Assembly: GCA_945872245.1 (NCBI GenBank)
Contig: CAMBZB010000003.1
Span: 43,064 to 107,063 of the forward strand
Length of the DNA stretch: 64,000 bases
Origin: Flavobacterium psychrophilum
GTDB taxonomy: Bacteria > Bacteroidota > Bacteroidia > Flavobacteriales > Flavobacteriaceae
Reading direction: 5' to 3'
Within the stretch, counting starts at the first letter, position 1; every line of letters starts with the position of its first letter. Positions 43,466 to 51,837 of the stretch are shown here, one piece after another. A program made the translations under genes and the position numbers. The notes beneath the pieces were generated by a model that made no database searches, had not been told where the DNA came from, and was given only the letters and a program-made list of their open reading frames with translations.

Positions 43466-45373
43466 ATGAGCTATTACAAAATTGAAAATTTAGAACAATA
43501 TTTTAAACATTACAATAAATCGATAAGAGAGCCTCGAAAGTTTTGGGGCAAGATTGCTTCTGAAAACTTTACTTGGTATCAAGAATGTGAAAAAGTAATG
43601 GAGTTTGATATGGGCACAGCCGATATCAAATGGTTTGTAGATGCTAAAGTAAACATTGTTAAAAATTGTATCGACAGGCATTTAGCTAAACGAGGCGACA
43701 AAACTGCTATCATCTTTGAACCAAACGATCCAAAGGAAGAAGCACAGCACATAACCTATAACGAATTGTATGCTAGAGTTTCTAAAATGGCTAATGTCTT
43801 GCGAGATCAAGGCATAAAAAAAGGAGATCGTGTTTGTATTTATCTGCCTATGATTCCTGATTTAGCTATTTCTGTCTTAGCTTGTGCCAGAATTGGGGCG
43901 ATACATTCGGTGGTTTTTGCAGGATTTTCAGCTTCGGCAGTAGCAGCAAGAATCAACGATAGCGAATGTAAAATGGTCATCACCTCAGACGGTGGCTATC
44001 GTGGTAACAAAACAATCGATTTAAAAGGAATTGTAGATGATGCGTTGAACAATTGCCCTTGTGTTGAAAAGGTGTTGGTTGCCAAAAGAACTAACACTCC
44101 AATAAATATGAAACAAGGGCGTGACCAATGGCTCCAACCGCTTTTAGACGAAGCTTCGGACAATAACGTTGCAGAAATCATGGATGCCGAAGACCCTTTG
44201 TTTATTCTTTACACCTCGGGTTCAACAGGAAAACCAAAAGGCATGGTGCATACTACAGCAGGATACATGGTATACTCTGCTTATACCTTCAAGAATGTGT
44301 TTAGTTATGAGGAAAATGATGTGTTCTGGTGTACAGCAGATATTGGCTGGATTACCGGACACTCTTACATCTTATATGGCCCCTTGTTGAATGGCGCCAC
44401 CACAGTAATTTTCGAAGGGGTTCCTTCTTACCCTGACTTTAGCCGTTTTTGGCAAACTATCGAAAAACACAAAGTGACCCAATTCTATACTGCACCAACA
44501 GCCATTCGAGCCTTAGCCAAAGAAAATTTAGAATATGTTCAAAAATATCAGTTAAAGTCCTTAAAGGTAATCGGATCCGTTGGTGAACCTATCAACGAAG
44601 AAGCTTGGCACTGGTATAATGACCATGTGGGAGGAAAAAGATGTCCCTTAGTAGATACCTGGTGGCAAACCGAAACGGGAGGAATTATGATTTCTCCATT
44701 GGCTTTTGTAACACCAACAAAACCAACCTATGCCTCGCTACCATTACCCGGGATTCAGCCCGTATTAATGGACGAAAAACGCAACGAAATTGAAGGCAAT
44801 CAGGTTACAGGAAGCTTGTGCATCAAATTTCCATGGCCAGGAATTGCTAGAACCATTTGGGGAGATCACCAACGTTATAAAGAAACTTATTTTAGTGCCT
44901 TTCCTGGAAAATATTTCACTGGAGACGGGGCTTTGCGCGATGAAGTAGGTTATTACAGAATCACGGGTCGTGTTGACGATGTGGTAATCGTTTCAGGTCA
45001 TAATCTAGGAACAGCTCCTATTGAAGATGCTATCAATGAGCATCCGGCCGTTGCCGAAAGTGCCATTGTAGGATTCCCTCACGACATCAAGGGGAATGCG
45101 CTATATGGTTTTGTAATTCTAAAGGAATCTGGAGAATCTCGCGACCGAGAAAACTTAGCCAAAGAGATCAACCAGCATGTGTCTGACCACATTGGGCCTA
45201 TTGCCAAATTAGATAAAATCCAATTTGTTTCAGGATTGCCAAAAACCCGTTCGGGTAAAATTATGCGTCGCATTCTTCGCAAGATAGCCGAGGGCGATTA
45301 TTCGAATTTTGGAGATATTACTACTTTATTGAATCCTGAAATCGTTGATGAAATAAAAGAAGGAAAAATATAA
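43466..45373 (+). CDS. acs: Acetyl-CoA synthetase (acetate-CoA ligase)
   Basis: Activates acetate to acetyl-CoA through acetyl-AMP. 635 residues. Seen: the N-terminal ACAS_N domain (IREPRKFWGKIASENFTW), the AMP-binding P-loop LFILYTSGSTGKPKGMVH, WWQTETGG (AMP and acetyl pocket, with Trp), the hinge region ITGRVDDVVIVSGHNLGTAPIEDAI and the acetylatable catalytic Lys in LPKTRSGKIMRRILRKIA. The position after the acetate transporter makes an acetate-use pair; the gap of 92 bp leaves room for a separate start. Confidence 0.97.
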   Translation: MSYYKIENLEQYFKHYNKSIREPRKFWGKIASENFTWYQECEKVMEFDMGTADIKWFVDAKVNIVKNCIDRHLAKRGDKTAIIFEPNDPKEEAQHITYNELYARVSKMANVLRDQGIKKGDRVCIYLPMIPDLAISVLACARIGAIHSVVFAGFSASAVAARINDSECKMVITSDGGYRGNKTIDLKGIVDDALNNCPCVEKVLVAKRTNTPINMKQGRDQWLQPLLDEASDNNVAEIMDAEDPLFILYTSGSTGKPKGMVHTTAGYMVYSAYTFKNVFSYEENDVFWCTADIGWITGHSYILYGPLLNGATTVIFEGVPSYPDFSRFWQTIEKHKVTQFYTAPTAIRALAKENLEYVQKYQLKSLKVIGSVGEPINEEAWHWYNDHVGGKRCPLVDTWWQTETGGIMISPLAFVTPTKPTYASLPLPGIQPVLMDEKRNEIEGNQVTGSLCIKFPWPGIARTIWGDHQRYKETYFSAFPGKYFTGDGALRDEVGYYRITGRVDDVVIVSGHNLGTAPIEDAINEHPAVAESAIVGFPHDIKGNALYGFVILKESGESRDRENLAKEINQHVSDHIGPIAKLDKIQFVSGLPKTRSGKIMRRILRKIAEGDYSNFGDITTLLNPEIVDEIKEGKI

Positions 45374-45396
45374 ACAGTTGGCATCTGTTGAAACCA

Positions 45397-46053
45397 ATGA
45401 GTACAAAAGCATTTATATTCGACCTTGACGGTGTTATTGTAGACACCGCAAAATACCATTATTTGGCTTGGCGAAAAATTGCCGACCAATTGGGGATTGA
45501 ATTTACGCACGAACACAATGAATTGTTAAAAGGCGTGAGTCGGGTTCGTTCCTTAGACATCATTTTAGAATTAGGAAAAATAACAGCTTCCCCAGAAGAC
45601 AAAAACAAATGGCTCGTTCAAAAAAATGAGGATTATTTGTCGTATCTCGTCGACATGGATGCTAGTGAAATATTGCCTGGAGTTTTGCCTATTTTGAAAT
45701 ATTTAAAAAACCAAAACCAATTAATCGCATTGGGTTCAGCAAGCAAAAATGCAAGGCCCATTCTCGAAAAAACAGGAACACTGGCCTATTTTGATGCCAT
45801 TGTAGATGGAAATGATGTTTCGAATGCCAAACCAGACCCGGAAGTTTTCCTGATTGCAGCCCAATTATTGGGAATAAAACCCGAAGATTCGATTGTTTTG
45901 GAAGATTCGGTTGCGGGGATTCAAGCCGCAAATATTGGAAAAATGACCAGTATAGGAATTGGAGAAGCCTCGATATTACACGAAGCAAAATATATTTTCC
46001 CAGATTTTACCCATGTTGATGTTAATTTTATTGAAGCTTTGATAAGCCCATAG
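45397..46053 (+). CDS. pgmB: Beta-phosphoglucomutase
   Basis: HAD-superfamily mutase converting beta-glucose 1-phosphate to glucose 6-phosphate. 218 residues from the ATG at 45397 (MSTKAFIFDLDGVIVDTAKYH); the in-frame TTG three codons earlier is less likely. Seen: nucleophile Asp9 and acid/base Asp11 in FDLDG, KGVSRVRSLDIIL in the cap, ALGSASKNARPIL, and KPDPEVF...VLEDSVAGIQAA. It lies 46 bp upstream of a GH65 phosphorylase whose product is its substrate. Confidence 0.95.
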   Translation: MSTKAFIFDLDGVIVDTAKYHYLAWRKIADQLGIEFTHEHNELLKGVSRVRSLDIILELGKITASPEDKNKWLVQKNEDYLSYLVDMDASEILPGVLPILKYLKNQNQLIALGSASKNARPILEKTGTLAYFDAIVDGNDVSNAKPDPEVFLIAAQLLGIKPEDSIVLEDSVAGIQAANIGKMTSIGIGEASILHEAKYIFPDFTHVDVNFIEALISP

Positions 46054-46099
46054 AAAAAAGAAGACATCAGTAACTTGAAATTTTTAAACAAGAGCTAGC

Positions 46100-48406
46100 G
46101 TGAATCAAAATTATATAAAACCCGACAATTGGTCTATCATTGAAGAGGGATTTGACAAAGAGCGCGTAAAATCCTCCGAAAGTCTTTTTAGCATAGGCAA
46201 TGGCGCCATGGGACAACGCGCTAATTTTGAAGAAAATTATACGGGAGAAACCTTTCAAGGAAGCTATATTGCGGGCATCTATTATCCCGATAAAACCAAA
46301 GTGGGTTGGTGGAAAAACGGCTATCCAAAATATTTCGCCAAAGTCCTCAATGCCCCTAACTGGATAGGAATTGAAATCGAAATAAATGGTGAAAACCTCG
46401 ATTTGAATGCGTGTGCCAAAGTAGAAAAATTCCGTCGGGAGTTGAATATGAAAGAAGGTTGGTACAGCCGCTCTTTCGAAGCCACTTTACAAAACGGAAC
46501 CGAAATTGCCGTAAACATCCGGCGTTTTCTTTGTTTGGATTTAGACGAAATGGGCATTATCCATTATGAAATTACCCCACTAAACAAAGAAGCAAAAATT
46601 GTTTACAAACCCTATGTCGATGCGGGCGTTACCAATGAAGATGCTAACTGGGACGAAAAATTCTGGGAGCCATTAGGGACAAAAGACCGCGAAAATCAAG
46701 CTTTTGTCACGGCTCAAACCTTCAAAACGCATTTCAAGGTCACAACTTTTATGAGCAACAGTATTTGGACGAATGGTAAAAATCTAACTATTTCACCTGA
46801 AATTGTCTCGGCAACCAAAGAGAAAGTTCAATTCAACTATGCCGTTACTGTTGCAAAAGGCACAACATCCTCCATTCAAAAAATTGGGGGTTATACCGTT
46901 TCCTTGAATCACGAGAATACCCTTTTGGCTGCCGAAAAAGCAATTAAGGCTGCTTTAGCAAAAGGATATGACCAATTGCTGCAAGACCAAATCGAGGCTT
47001 GGGCAAAAATATGGGAAATGTCAGATATCACCATTGACGGCGATGTAAAAGCACAACAAGGGATTCGATTTAATATTTTCCAACTCAACCAAACGTATTT
47101 AGGCAAAGATTCGCGTTTGAATATTGGTCCAAAAGGGTTTACTGGTGAAAAATACGGCGGCTCCACCTACTGGGATACTGAAGCCTATTGCATACCCTTT
47201 TACATGGCGACCAAAGACCAGCAAGTAGCCCGAAATTTATTGACCTATCGCTACAATCAATTGGACAAAGCGATTGAAAATGCCGAAAAAAATCTGGGAT
47301 TCATAAATGGTGCGGCCTTGTATCCTATGGTAACGATGAACGGGGAAGAATGCCATAACGAATGGGAAATCACCCACGAAGAAATTCACAGAAATGGCGC
47401 GATTGCTTTTGCCATTTTCAACTATCACCGTTTTACAGGCGATTACAGCTATATTCCCGAAAAGGGATTGGAAGTGTTAATTGGCATTGCTCGTTTTTGG
47501 CATCAAAGAGCCAATTTCTCGAAAGACAAAAACCAATTTGTGATTTTGGGAGTTACAGGACCTAACGAATATGAAAACAATGTGAACAATAATTTTTACA
47601 CCAATTACATTGCGAAATGGTGCATTGACTACGCCTACGAACAAATTCAAAAAGTGTCGCTGGAATATCCCTCAGACCACAAAAGAATTATCAAAAAAGC
47701 AGAATTATCAGAAGCCGAATTGCAAGATTGGAAAAAAGTGTCAGGCAATATGTATTTTCCTTTTTGTGCAACATTAGGCATTTATTTGCAACAAGACGGA
47801 TTCTTAGACAAGGATTTGGTTGTCGTAAAAGATTTAGACAAAAGCCAACGGCCAATTAACCAAAAATGGTCTTGGGACAGAATCCTGCGTTCGCCTTATA
47901 TCAAACAAGCCGACGTTTTACAAGGATTTTATTTTTTTGAAGATCATTTTTCAACTGAAGAATTGAAACGCAATTTTGAATTTTACGAAGCCTTTACCGT
48001 TCACGAAAGTTCCCTTTCTCCTTGCGTTCATTCGATTCAGGCGGCTAAATTGGACAAGATGGAAATGGCTTATGCGTTCTATTTAAGAACGTCAAGACTA
48101 GACCTCGACGACTATAATAAGGAAGTGGAAGAAGGGTGTCATATTACAAGTATGGCAGGAACTTGGATGAGTATTGTTGAAGGTTTTGGCGGCATGCGAG
48201 TTAAAGATGATGCGCTCCATTTTTCTCCAAAAATCCCAAAAGAATGGAAGGGCTATTCCTTTAAAATCAATTTCAGAAACCAGGTATTGGAGGTGGTCAT
48301 AAATCACAACAAAACCCAATTTGCGCTAGAAGGCACAAAAGAAATGACGGTTTTTGTGAATGGAAAACCAGTCCTAGTGAAACCAAAGAGTTCTTTGATG
48401 GCCTAA
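46100..48406 (+). CDS. GH65 disaccharide phosphorylase (maltose phosphorylase type)
   Basis: Inverting phosphorylase splitting an alpha-linked glucose disaccharide into beta-glucose 1-phosphate and glucose. 768 residues. Seen: N-terminal beta-sandwich domain (SSESLFSIGNGAMGQRANFEE), the (alpha/alpha)6 barrel with FTGEKYGGSTYWDTEAYCIPF and NGEECHNEWEITHEEIHRNGAI carrying the catalytic Glu, a phosphate-site region KQADVLQGFYFF, and a C-terminal beta domain with CHITSMAGTW. Maltose is the most likely substrate; kojibiose and trehalose enzymes share the fold. The start is GTG at 46100. Pairs with pgmB. Confidence 0.92.
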   Translation: MNQNYIKPDNWSIIEEGFDKERVKSSESLFSIGNGAMGQRANFEENYTGETFQGSYIAGIYYPDKTKVGWWKNGYPKYFAKVLNAPNWIGIEIEINGENLDLNACAKVEKFRRELNMKEGWYSRSFEATLQNGTEIAVNIRRFLCLDLDEMGIIHYEITPLNKEAKIVYKPYVDAGVTNEDANWDEKFWEPLGTKDRENQAFVTAQTFKTHFKVTTFMSNSIWTNGKNLTISPEIVSATKEKVQFNYAVTVAKGTTSSIQKIGGYTVSLNHENTLLAAEKAIKAALAKGYDQLLQDQIEAWAKIWEMSDITIDGDVKAQQGIRFNIFQLNQTYLGKDSRLNIGPKGFTGEKYGGSTYWDTEAYCIPFYMATKDQQVARNLLTYRYNQLDKAIENAEKNLGFINGAALYPMVTMNGEECHNEWEITHEEIHRNGAIAFAIFNYHRFTGDYSYIPEKGLEVLIGIARFWHQRANFSKDKNQFVILGVTGPNEYENNVNNNFYTNYIAKWCIDYAYEQIQKVSLEYPSDHKRIIKKAELSEAELQDWKKVSGNMYFPFCATLGIYLQQDGFLDKDLVVVKDLDKSQRPINQKWSWDRILRSPYIKQADVLQGFYFFEDHFSTEELKRNFEFYEAFTVHESSLSPCVHSIQAAKLDKMEMAYAFYLRTSRLDLDDYNKEVEEGCHITSMAGTWMSIVEGFGGMRVKDDALHFSPKIPKEWKGYSFKINFRNQVLEVVINHNKTQFALEGTKEMTVFVNGKPVLVKPKSSLMA

Positions 48407-48426
48407 AGCAGAAACATCTGTTTTTT
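48405..48426 (+). terminator. Short intrinsic terminator after the GH65 gene
   Basis: AAAGCAGA pairs with TCTGTTTT (one G-U) around an AACA loop and runs into a T-run, overlapping the last bases of the stop codon. Confidence 0.6.
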
Positions 48427-48563
48427 AGTTCCAAACTGATAGGGTATTGAAAATAGCTTAATGACTTAAAAACTCTTTTCGATATGTTTTTTTTTGGCGG
48501 CACAAACTTTACTCAATTCAGGTCTCTGTTTTAATTTATATTTCAAAAAAGCTTCCAAATACA

Positions 48564-49250
48564 ATGAAAAAAATACTCAAAATGGGTCATCGAGGAGCGA
48601 AGGGTTATGAACCCGAAAACACTTTGATTTCTTTCCAAAAAGCAATTGATTTGGGGGCTGATGGCATCGAACTCGATGTGCATTTGAGCCATGATGGAGC
48701 AATTATGGTTATTCATGATGAAACCATCGACAGAACAACCAATGGAAAAGGATTCGTAAACAAATTCTCATTGCAGGAATTGAAAAGTTTTCGAATACAA
48801 AAAGAGCAACAAATCCCTACGATTTCCGAGGTTTTTGATTTGGTAAACCAGCGTTGTTTTATCAACATAGAACTCAAAGGAAGTGCAACTGCGAAACCGG
48901 TAATTGAATTAATTAAGTGGTATGTTTCAGAAAAAAATTGGAATTACCATCAGTTTTTAATTTCCAGTTTCGATTGGAAAATGCTGGAAGAGGTCCACTT
49001 TTTGAGTCCAAAAATCCGAATCGGTGTATTGACAGGACAATCCATTGAACAAGCCTTGGATTTCGCAAAAAAAATAAAAGCGTTTTCTATCCATCCAAAG
49101 TATAGATTAGTATCGAAAGAAAATGTAGTTTTGGTGCAGGAAAACGGATTTGAGGTTTATCCTTGGACGGTGAATGCTAAAGACGCAATTCAAAAAATAA
49201 AATCCTTCGACGTAAACGGAATCATTTCAGATTTCCCAGACAAAATATGA
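48564..49250 (+). CDS. Glycerophosphodiester phosphodiesterase
   Basis: Hydrolyses glycerophosphodiesters to glycerol 3-phosphate and an alcohol. 228 residues, one GDPD TIM-barrel domain. Seen: KMGHRGAKGYEPENTLISFQKA with catalytic His and metal-site Glu, DGIELDVHLSHDGAIMVIHDETIDRTTNGKG with the second His, FINIELKG, and the C-terminal VYPWTVNAKDAI. No signal peptide, so cytoplasmic (UgpQ-like). A spacer of 157 bp and a terminator separate it from the GH65 gene. Confidence 0.93.
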   Translation: MKKILKMGHRGAKGYEPENTLISFQKAIDLGADGIELDVHLSHDGAIMVIHDETIDRTTNGKGFVNKFSLQELKSFRIQKEQQIPTISEVFDLVNQRCFINIELKGSATAKPVIELIKWYVSEKNWNYHQFLISSFDWKMLEEVHFLSPKIRIGVLTGQSIEQALDFAKKIKAFSIHPKYRLVSKENVVLVQENGFEVYPWTVNAKDAIQKIKSFDVNGIISDFPDKI

Positions 49251-49256
49251 TTTTAT

Positions 49257-49837
49257 TAAACCATTAAGTTCATTAAGAAAATTAAGATTTGCAGTGTTCT
49301 TAACCTTCTTAATTCTAATGGTTTGGAAAAAAGGAATGTTAACAACATTTTCAGTAGAACCAGATTATTAAGTCTATTAAATAAATCATTCCAATTATGA
49401 CAAAAAAAGAAATAACTCAATTGTCTTATGAAATTATCGGGTATGCTATAAAAGTTCATAAGAAACTAGGACCTGGTTTGTTGGAAAAAATATACGAAGA
49501 ATGCTTGAAATATGAGCTTGAAAAGAATGGGTATACTGTTCAACAGCAAATTAATATTGAAATCGATTACTATGATCTAGAGCTATCAAATCCATTGCGA
49601 TTGGATTTATTAGTAAATGATTGTATCATTGTCGAGTTAAAAACGGTTGAAAAATTTCATCCAATAGATGAAGCCAAACTATTAACCTACATGAAGCTAC
49701 TTAGTATTCCACAGGGCTTGCTAATTAATTTTAATACTACTAACATAACAAAATCTACAAAACCATTAATAAACGAATATTTCTCAAGGCTTGCAGATGA
49801 CTAAACTTAATAAATCTTAAATTGATTAATGGTTTAA
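49257..49837 (+). repeat. GxxExxY cassette with 12-bp perfect terminal inverted repeats
   Basis: TTAAACCATTAA at 49257-49268 and its exact complement TTAATGGTTTAA at 49826-49837 bracket the GxxExxY gene. Just inside each end, TTAAG-type motifs recur with 9-bp spacing (left ATTAAGTTC, ATTAAGAAA, ATTAAGATT; right in the opposite sense). A further inverted copy of the end (CTAATGGTTT, near 49316-49325) lies before the gene, so the left 70 bp can fold on itself. The element inserts between the glycerophosphodiesterase gene and the flavoprotein gene. Whether it moves, and by what, is not visible. Confidence 0.7.
49397..49804 (+). CDS. GxxExxY protein
   Basis: 135 residues with the family hallmark KKLGPGLLEKIYEECLKYEL (Gly-Pro-Gly-Leu-x-Glu-x-x-Tyr) in the N-terminal helix region, then VELKTVEKFHPIDEAKLLTYMKLL, which carries the Asp/Glu-x-Lys pattern of a restriction-endonuclease-like fold, and GLLINFN. 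The family is widespread in Bacteroidota intergenic cassettes; nuclease-like ancestry is suggested by the (D/E)xK pattern (RLDLLVND...VELK), but activity is unproven. The ORF is intact and sits in the repeat-bounded cassette; its last 21 codons recur 200 bp downstream. Confidence 0.88.
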   Translation: MTKKEITQLSYEIIGYAIKVHKKLGPGLLEKIYEECLKYELEKNGYTVQQQINIEIDYYDLELSNPLRLDLLVNDCIIVELKTVEKFHPIDEAKLLTYMKLLSIPQGLLINFNTTNITKSTKPLINEYFSRLADD

Positions 49838-49880
49838 AAAATGAACTCAAATTTCGATATCATTATAGTTGGCGGAGGTT
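49761..49880 (+). repeat. Direct repeat copy 1 (partner 49961-50080)
   Basis: About 120 bp covering the 3' end of the GxxExxY gene, the right cassette end and the first codons of the flavoprotein gene recur at exactly 200 bp offset with only scattered differences. Shared blocks include AACCATTAATAAACGAATAT and ATGAACTCAAATTTC. Confidence 0.9.
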
Positions 49881-49888
49881 GTATTTAA
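49841..49888 (+). pseudogene. Stranded 5' fragment of the flavoprotein gene
   Basis: Reads MNSNFDIIIVGGGCI then stop; the intact gene at 50041 begins MNSNFNIIIVGGGAAG. Thirteen codons match apart from one Asp/Asn change, then the sequence runs straight into the left end of the second cassette copy. It is a leftover of the gene start, cut off inside the Rossmann glycine loop. Confidence 0.85.
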
Positions 49889-50037
49889 ACCATTAAGGGA
49901 GTTAAGTAATTTAAGCAATGATGTAAATAGCTCAATTTATGACAAATTTCAACTTAACAAAACCATTAATAAACGAATATTTTTCAAGGCTTTCAGATGA
50001 CTAAACTTAATAAATCTTAACTTCCTTAATGGTTTAA
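49885..50037 (+). repeat. Internally deleted second copy of the GxxExxY cassette
   Basis: TTAAACCATTAA at 49885-49896 and TTAATGGTTTAA at 50026-50037 are the same 12-bp ends as in the full cassette, now only about 150 bp apart. The inner ends again show TTAAG motifs at 9-bp spacing. The interior keeps an ATG and the gene's last codons but has lost almost everything between. Confidence 0.8.
49939..50004 (+). pseudogene. GxxExxY deletion remnant (21 codons)
   Basis: An in-frame ATG-to-TAA remnant: MTNFNLTKPLINEYFSRLSD plus a final Asp. The last 14 residues match the C-terminus of the intact protein (TKPLINEYFSRLADD) with one change. The start resembles MTKKEITQ but the body of about 114 codons is missing. 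Not expected to be functional. Confidence 0.75.
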
Positions 50038-50040
50038 AAA

Positions 50041-51252
50041 ATGAACTCAAATTTCAATATCATTATTGTGGGCGGTGGCGCAGCGGGATTTTTCACGGCA
50101 ATTAATATTGTAGAGAAAAATCCGAAACTGAAAGTCGCTATTCTGGAACGCGGAAGCGAAGTTTTATCAAAAGTCAGAATTTCTGGCGGCGGAAGATGCA
50201 ACGTGACTCATGCTTGTTTTGAGCCCAATGAATTGGTGAAATTTTACCCCCGTGGCGAAAAAGAATTGCGAGGTCCTTTTCATCAGTTTTGTTCTGGCGA
50301 TATGATAGAGTGGTTCAGCAACCATGGTGTGGAATTAAAAATTGAAGACGATGGAAGGATGTTTCCCGTTTCTAATTCCTCGCAAACTGTTATTGATTGT
50401 TTTATTCAAGCGACTCAAAAACTTGGAATTTCAGTATTGACTGGACAAAGTGTACAATCGATTTTTAAAAAAGAAACTTTTTGGAAAATTGAAACTCAAA
50501 ACGAACAGTACGTCTGCGAAAAATTAATTCTCGCCACAGGAAGCAACCCCAAAATATGGGAAATGCTGCAGACTTATGGTCACGCCATCGTTTCACCAGT
50601 GCCTTCCCTATTCACATTTAACATCAAAGATGCCAGAATTACTGGATTGCCCGGTGTTGCTGCAAATGTTACGGTAAAAGTAAAAGACACCAAACTTACG
50701 GCAACTGGTCCCTTGTTAATCACACATTGGGGTATGAGCGGTCCCGCCATTTTGAAATTGTCGGCTTGGGGTGCCCTGATTTTACACGACAAAAATTACC
50801 AATTTACCATTTTTGTCAATTGGCTCAATGACGTAGCCACTGAAGATGCCGAAAAAATACTGAAAGAATTGAAACAAGGACATGCTAAGAAAGCGGTGTC
50901 CAAAAAATCGCCTTTCGACTTACCAAATCGTCTCTGGGAAAGTTTGGTTCTATCATCGAGTATTGGAAGTGAGACCAAATGGGCGGATATCTCAAAAATC
51001 CAACTCCAAAACTTGGCCCATCAATTGACGAATTCTAGTTTTCAGGTCAACGGGAAAAGCACTTTCAAAGAAGAATTTGTGACTGCCGGCGGAATTGATT
51101 TAAAGGAAATCAATTTTAAAACTATGGAAAGCAAGGTACAAGAGAATCTATACTTTGCCGGAGAAATTGTCAATATAGACGCTATTACAGGTGGATTTAA
51201 TTTTCAGAATGCTTGGACTAGCGGCTTTATTGTGGCGAATGCAGTAGGATAA
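50041..51252 (+). CDS. HI0933/BaiN-family NAD(P)/FAD-dependent oxidoreductase
   Basis: A 403-residue flavoprotein: N-terminal Rossmann FAD motif IIIVGGGAAGFFTAINI, the family signature VRISGGGRCNVTHA, an inserted substrate domain (about 190-350), ILATGSNPKIWEMLQTYGH, and the C-terminal FVTAGGIDLKEINFKTMES...LYFAGEIVNIDAITGGFNFQNAWTSG. Physiological substrate unknown. The start ATG at 50041 immediately follows the right end of the deleted cassette copy, so the native promoter and leader have been replaced by repeat sequence. Confidence 0.92.
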   Translation: MNSNFNIIIVGGGAAGFFTAINIVEKNPKLKVAILERGSEVLSKVRISGGGRCNVTHACFEPNELVKFYPRGEKELRGPFHQFCSGDMIEWFSNHGVELKIEDDGRMFPVSNSSQTVIDCFIQATQKLGISVLTGQSVQSIFKKETFWKIETQNEQYVCEKLILATGSNPKIWEMLQTYGHAIVSPVPSLFTFNIKDARITGLPGVAANVTVKVKDTKLTATGPLLITHWGMSGPAILKLSAWGALILHDKNYQFTIFVNWLNDVATEDAEKILKELKQGHAKKAVSKKSPFDLPNRLWESLVLSSSIGSETKWADISKIQLQNLAHQLTNSSFQVNGKSTFKEEFVTAGGIDLKEINFKTMESKVQENLYFAGEIVNIDAITGGFNFQNAWTSGFIVANAVG

Positions 51253-51259
51253 GCCGTTT

Positions 51260-51736
51260 TTACCGATTCAACCACCAAATACTCCCATTCAAAACCATGG
51301 CAAAACTCACCCAGAGCAAATAAGGAAGGAGCAAATACCCTGCGATGCTATTGATTTTGGCAAATTTTGTATAGGTTTCATAAATCATCAACCAGAGGAC
51401 AATAATTTCAACTCCAGCCAAAAGTGGGTTTTTTAATCCAAAGAACAAATAGGACCAAAGCGCATTTAACCCCAACTGCACCGCAAAGCAAATCAATGCG
51501 TTTTTAACGGCTTCCTTTTCGTGGTCGATACGGTTCCAAACCAGTCCCGCCGCAACTCCCATCGTGATATACAGCATGCTCCAAACGGGGGCAAAAATCC
51601 AATTAGGTGGGTTAAAGCTCGGTTTTACCAAGGTGGGATACCATGTGATTATAGCCGAACGGGTCACCATTCCTGAAAAATAGCCAATCGCCAAACAAGT
51701 CACAACCACAACCAGAATTCGAGTAATCTTATTCAT
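51260..51736 (-). CDS. tspO: TspO/MBR-family membrane protein
   Basis: 158 residues with five TM segments. The family core PSFNPPNWIFAPVWSMLYITMGVAAGLVW is present, followed by FAVQLGLNALWSYLFFGLKNPLLAGVEI. Bacterial TspO proteins bind porphyrins and other tetrapyrroles and take part in stress or light responses. The ATG at 51736 is preferred to the GTG one codon earlier. Convergent with the flavoprotein gene, 7 bp apart, and divergent from mvaD. Confidence 0.93.
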   Translation of the reverse strand: MNKITRILVVVVTCLAIGYFSGMVTRSAIITWYPTLVKPSFNPPNWIFAPVWSMLYITMGVAAGLVWNRIDHEKEAVKNALICFAVQLGLNALWSYLFFGLKNPLLAGVEIIVLWLMIYETYTKFAKINSIAGYLLLPYLLWVSFAMVLNGSIWWLNR

Positions 51737-51813
51737 CACTTATTTTTTTCAAAATTAGTAAAACTTTGAACCAATTCGACAAATAAACCAATCAAGGTGT
51801 AAACCAAAAAAAG

Positions 51814-51821
51814 TATCTTTG
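51814..51821 (+). promoter_or_regulatory. Bacteroidota -7 element TATCTTTG upstream of mvaD
   Basis: TATCTTTG followed by CC, 16 bp before the mvaD ATG. It is the same octamer as upstream of HMG-CoA reductase. No clear -33 box. Confidence 0.45.
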
Positions 51822-51837
51822 CCTAAATTTTTAATTG

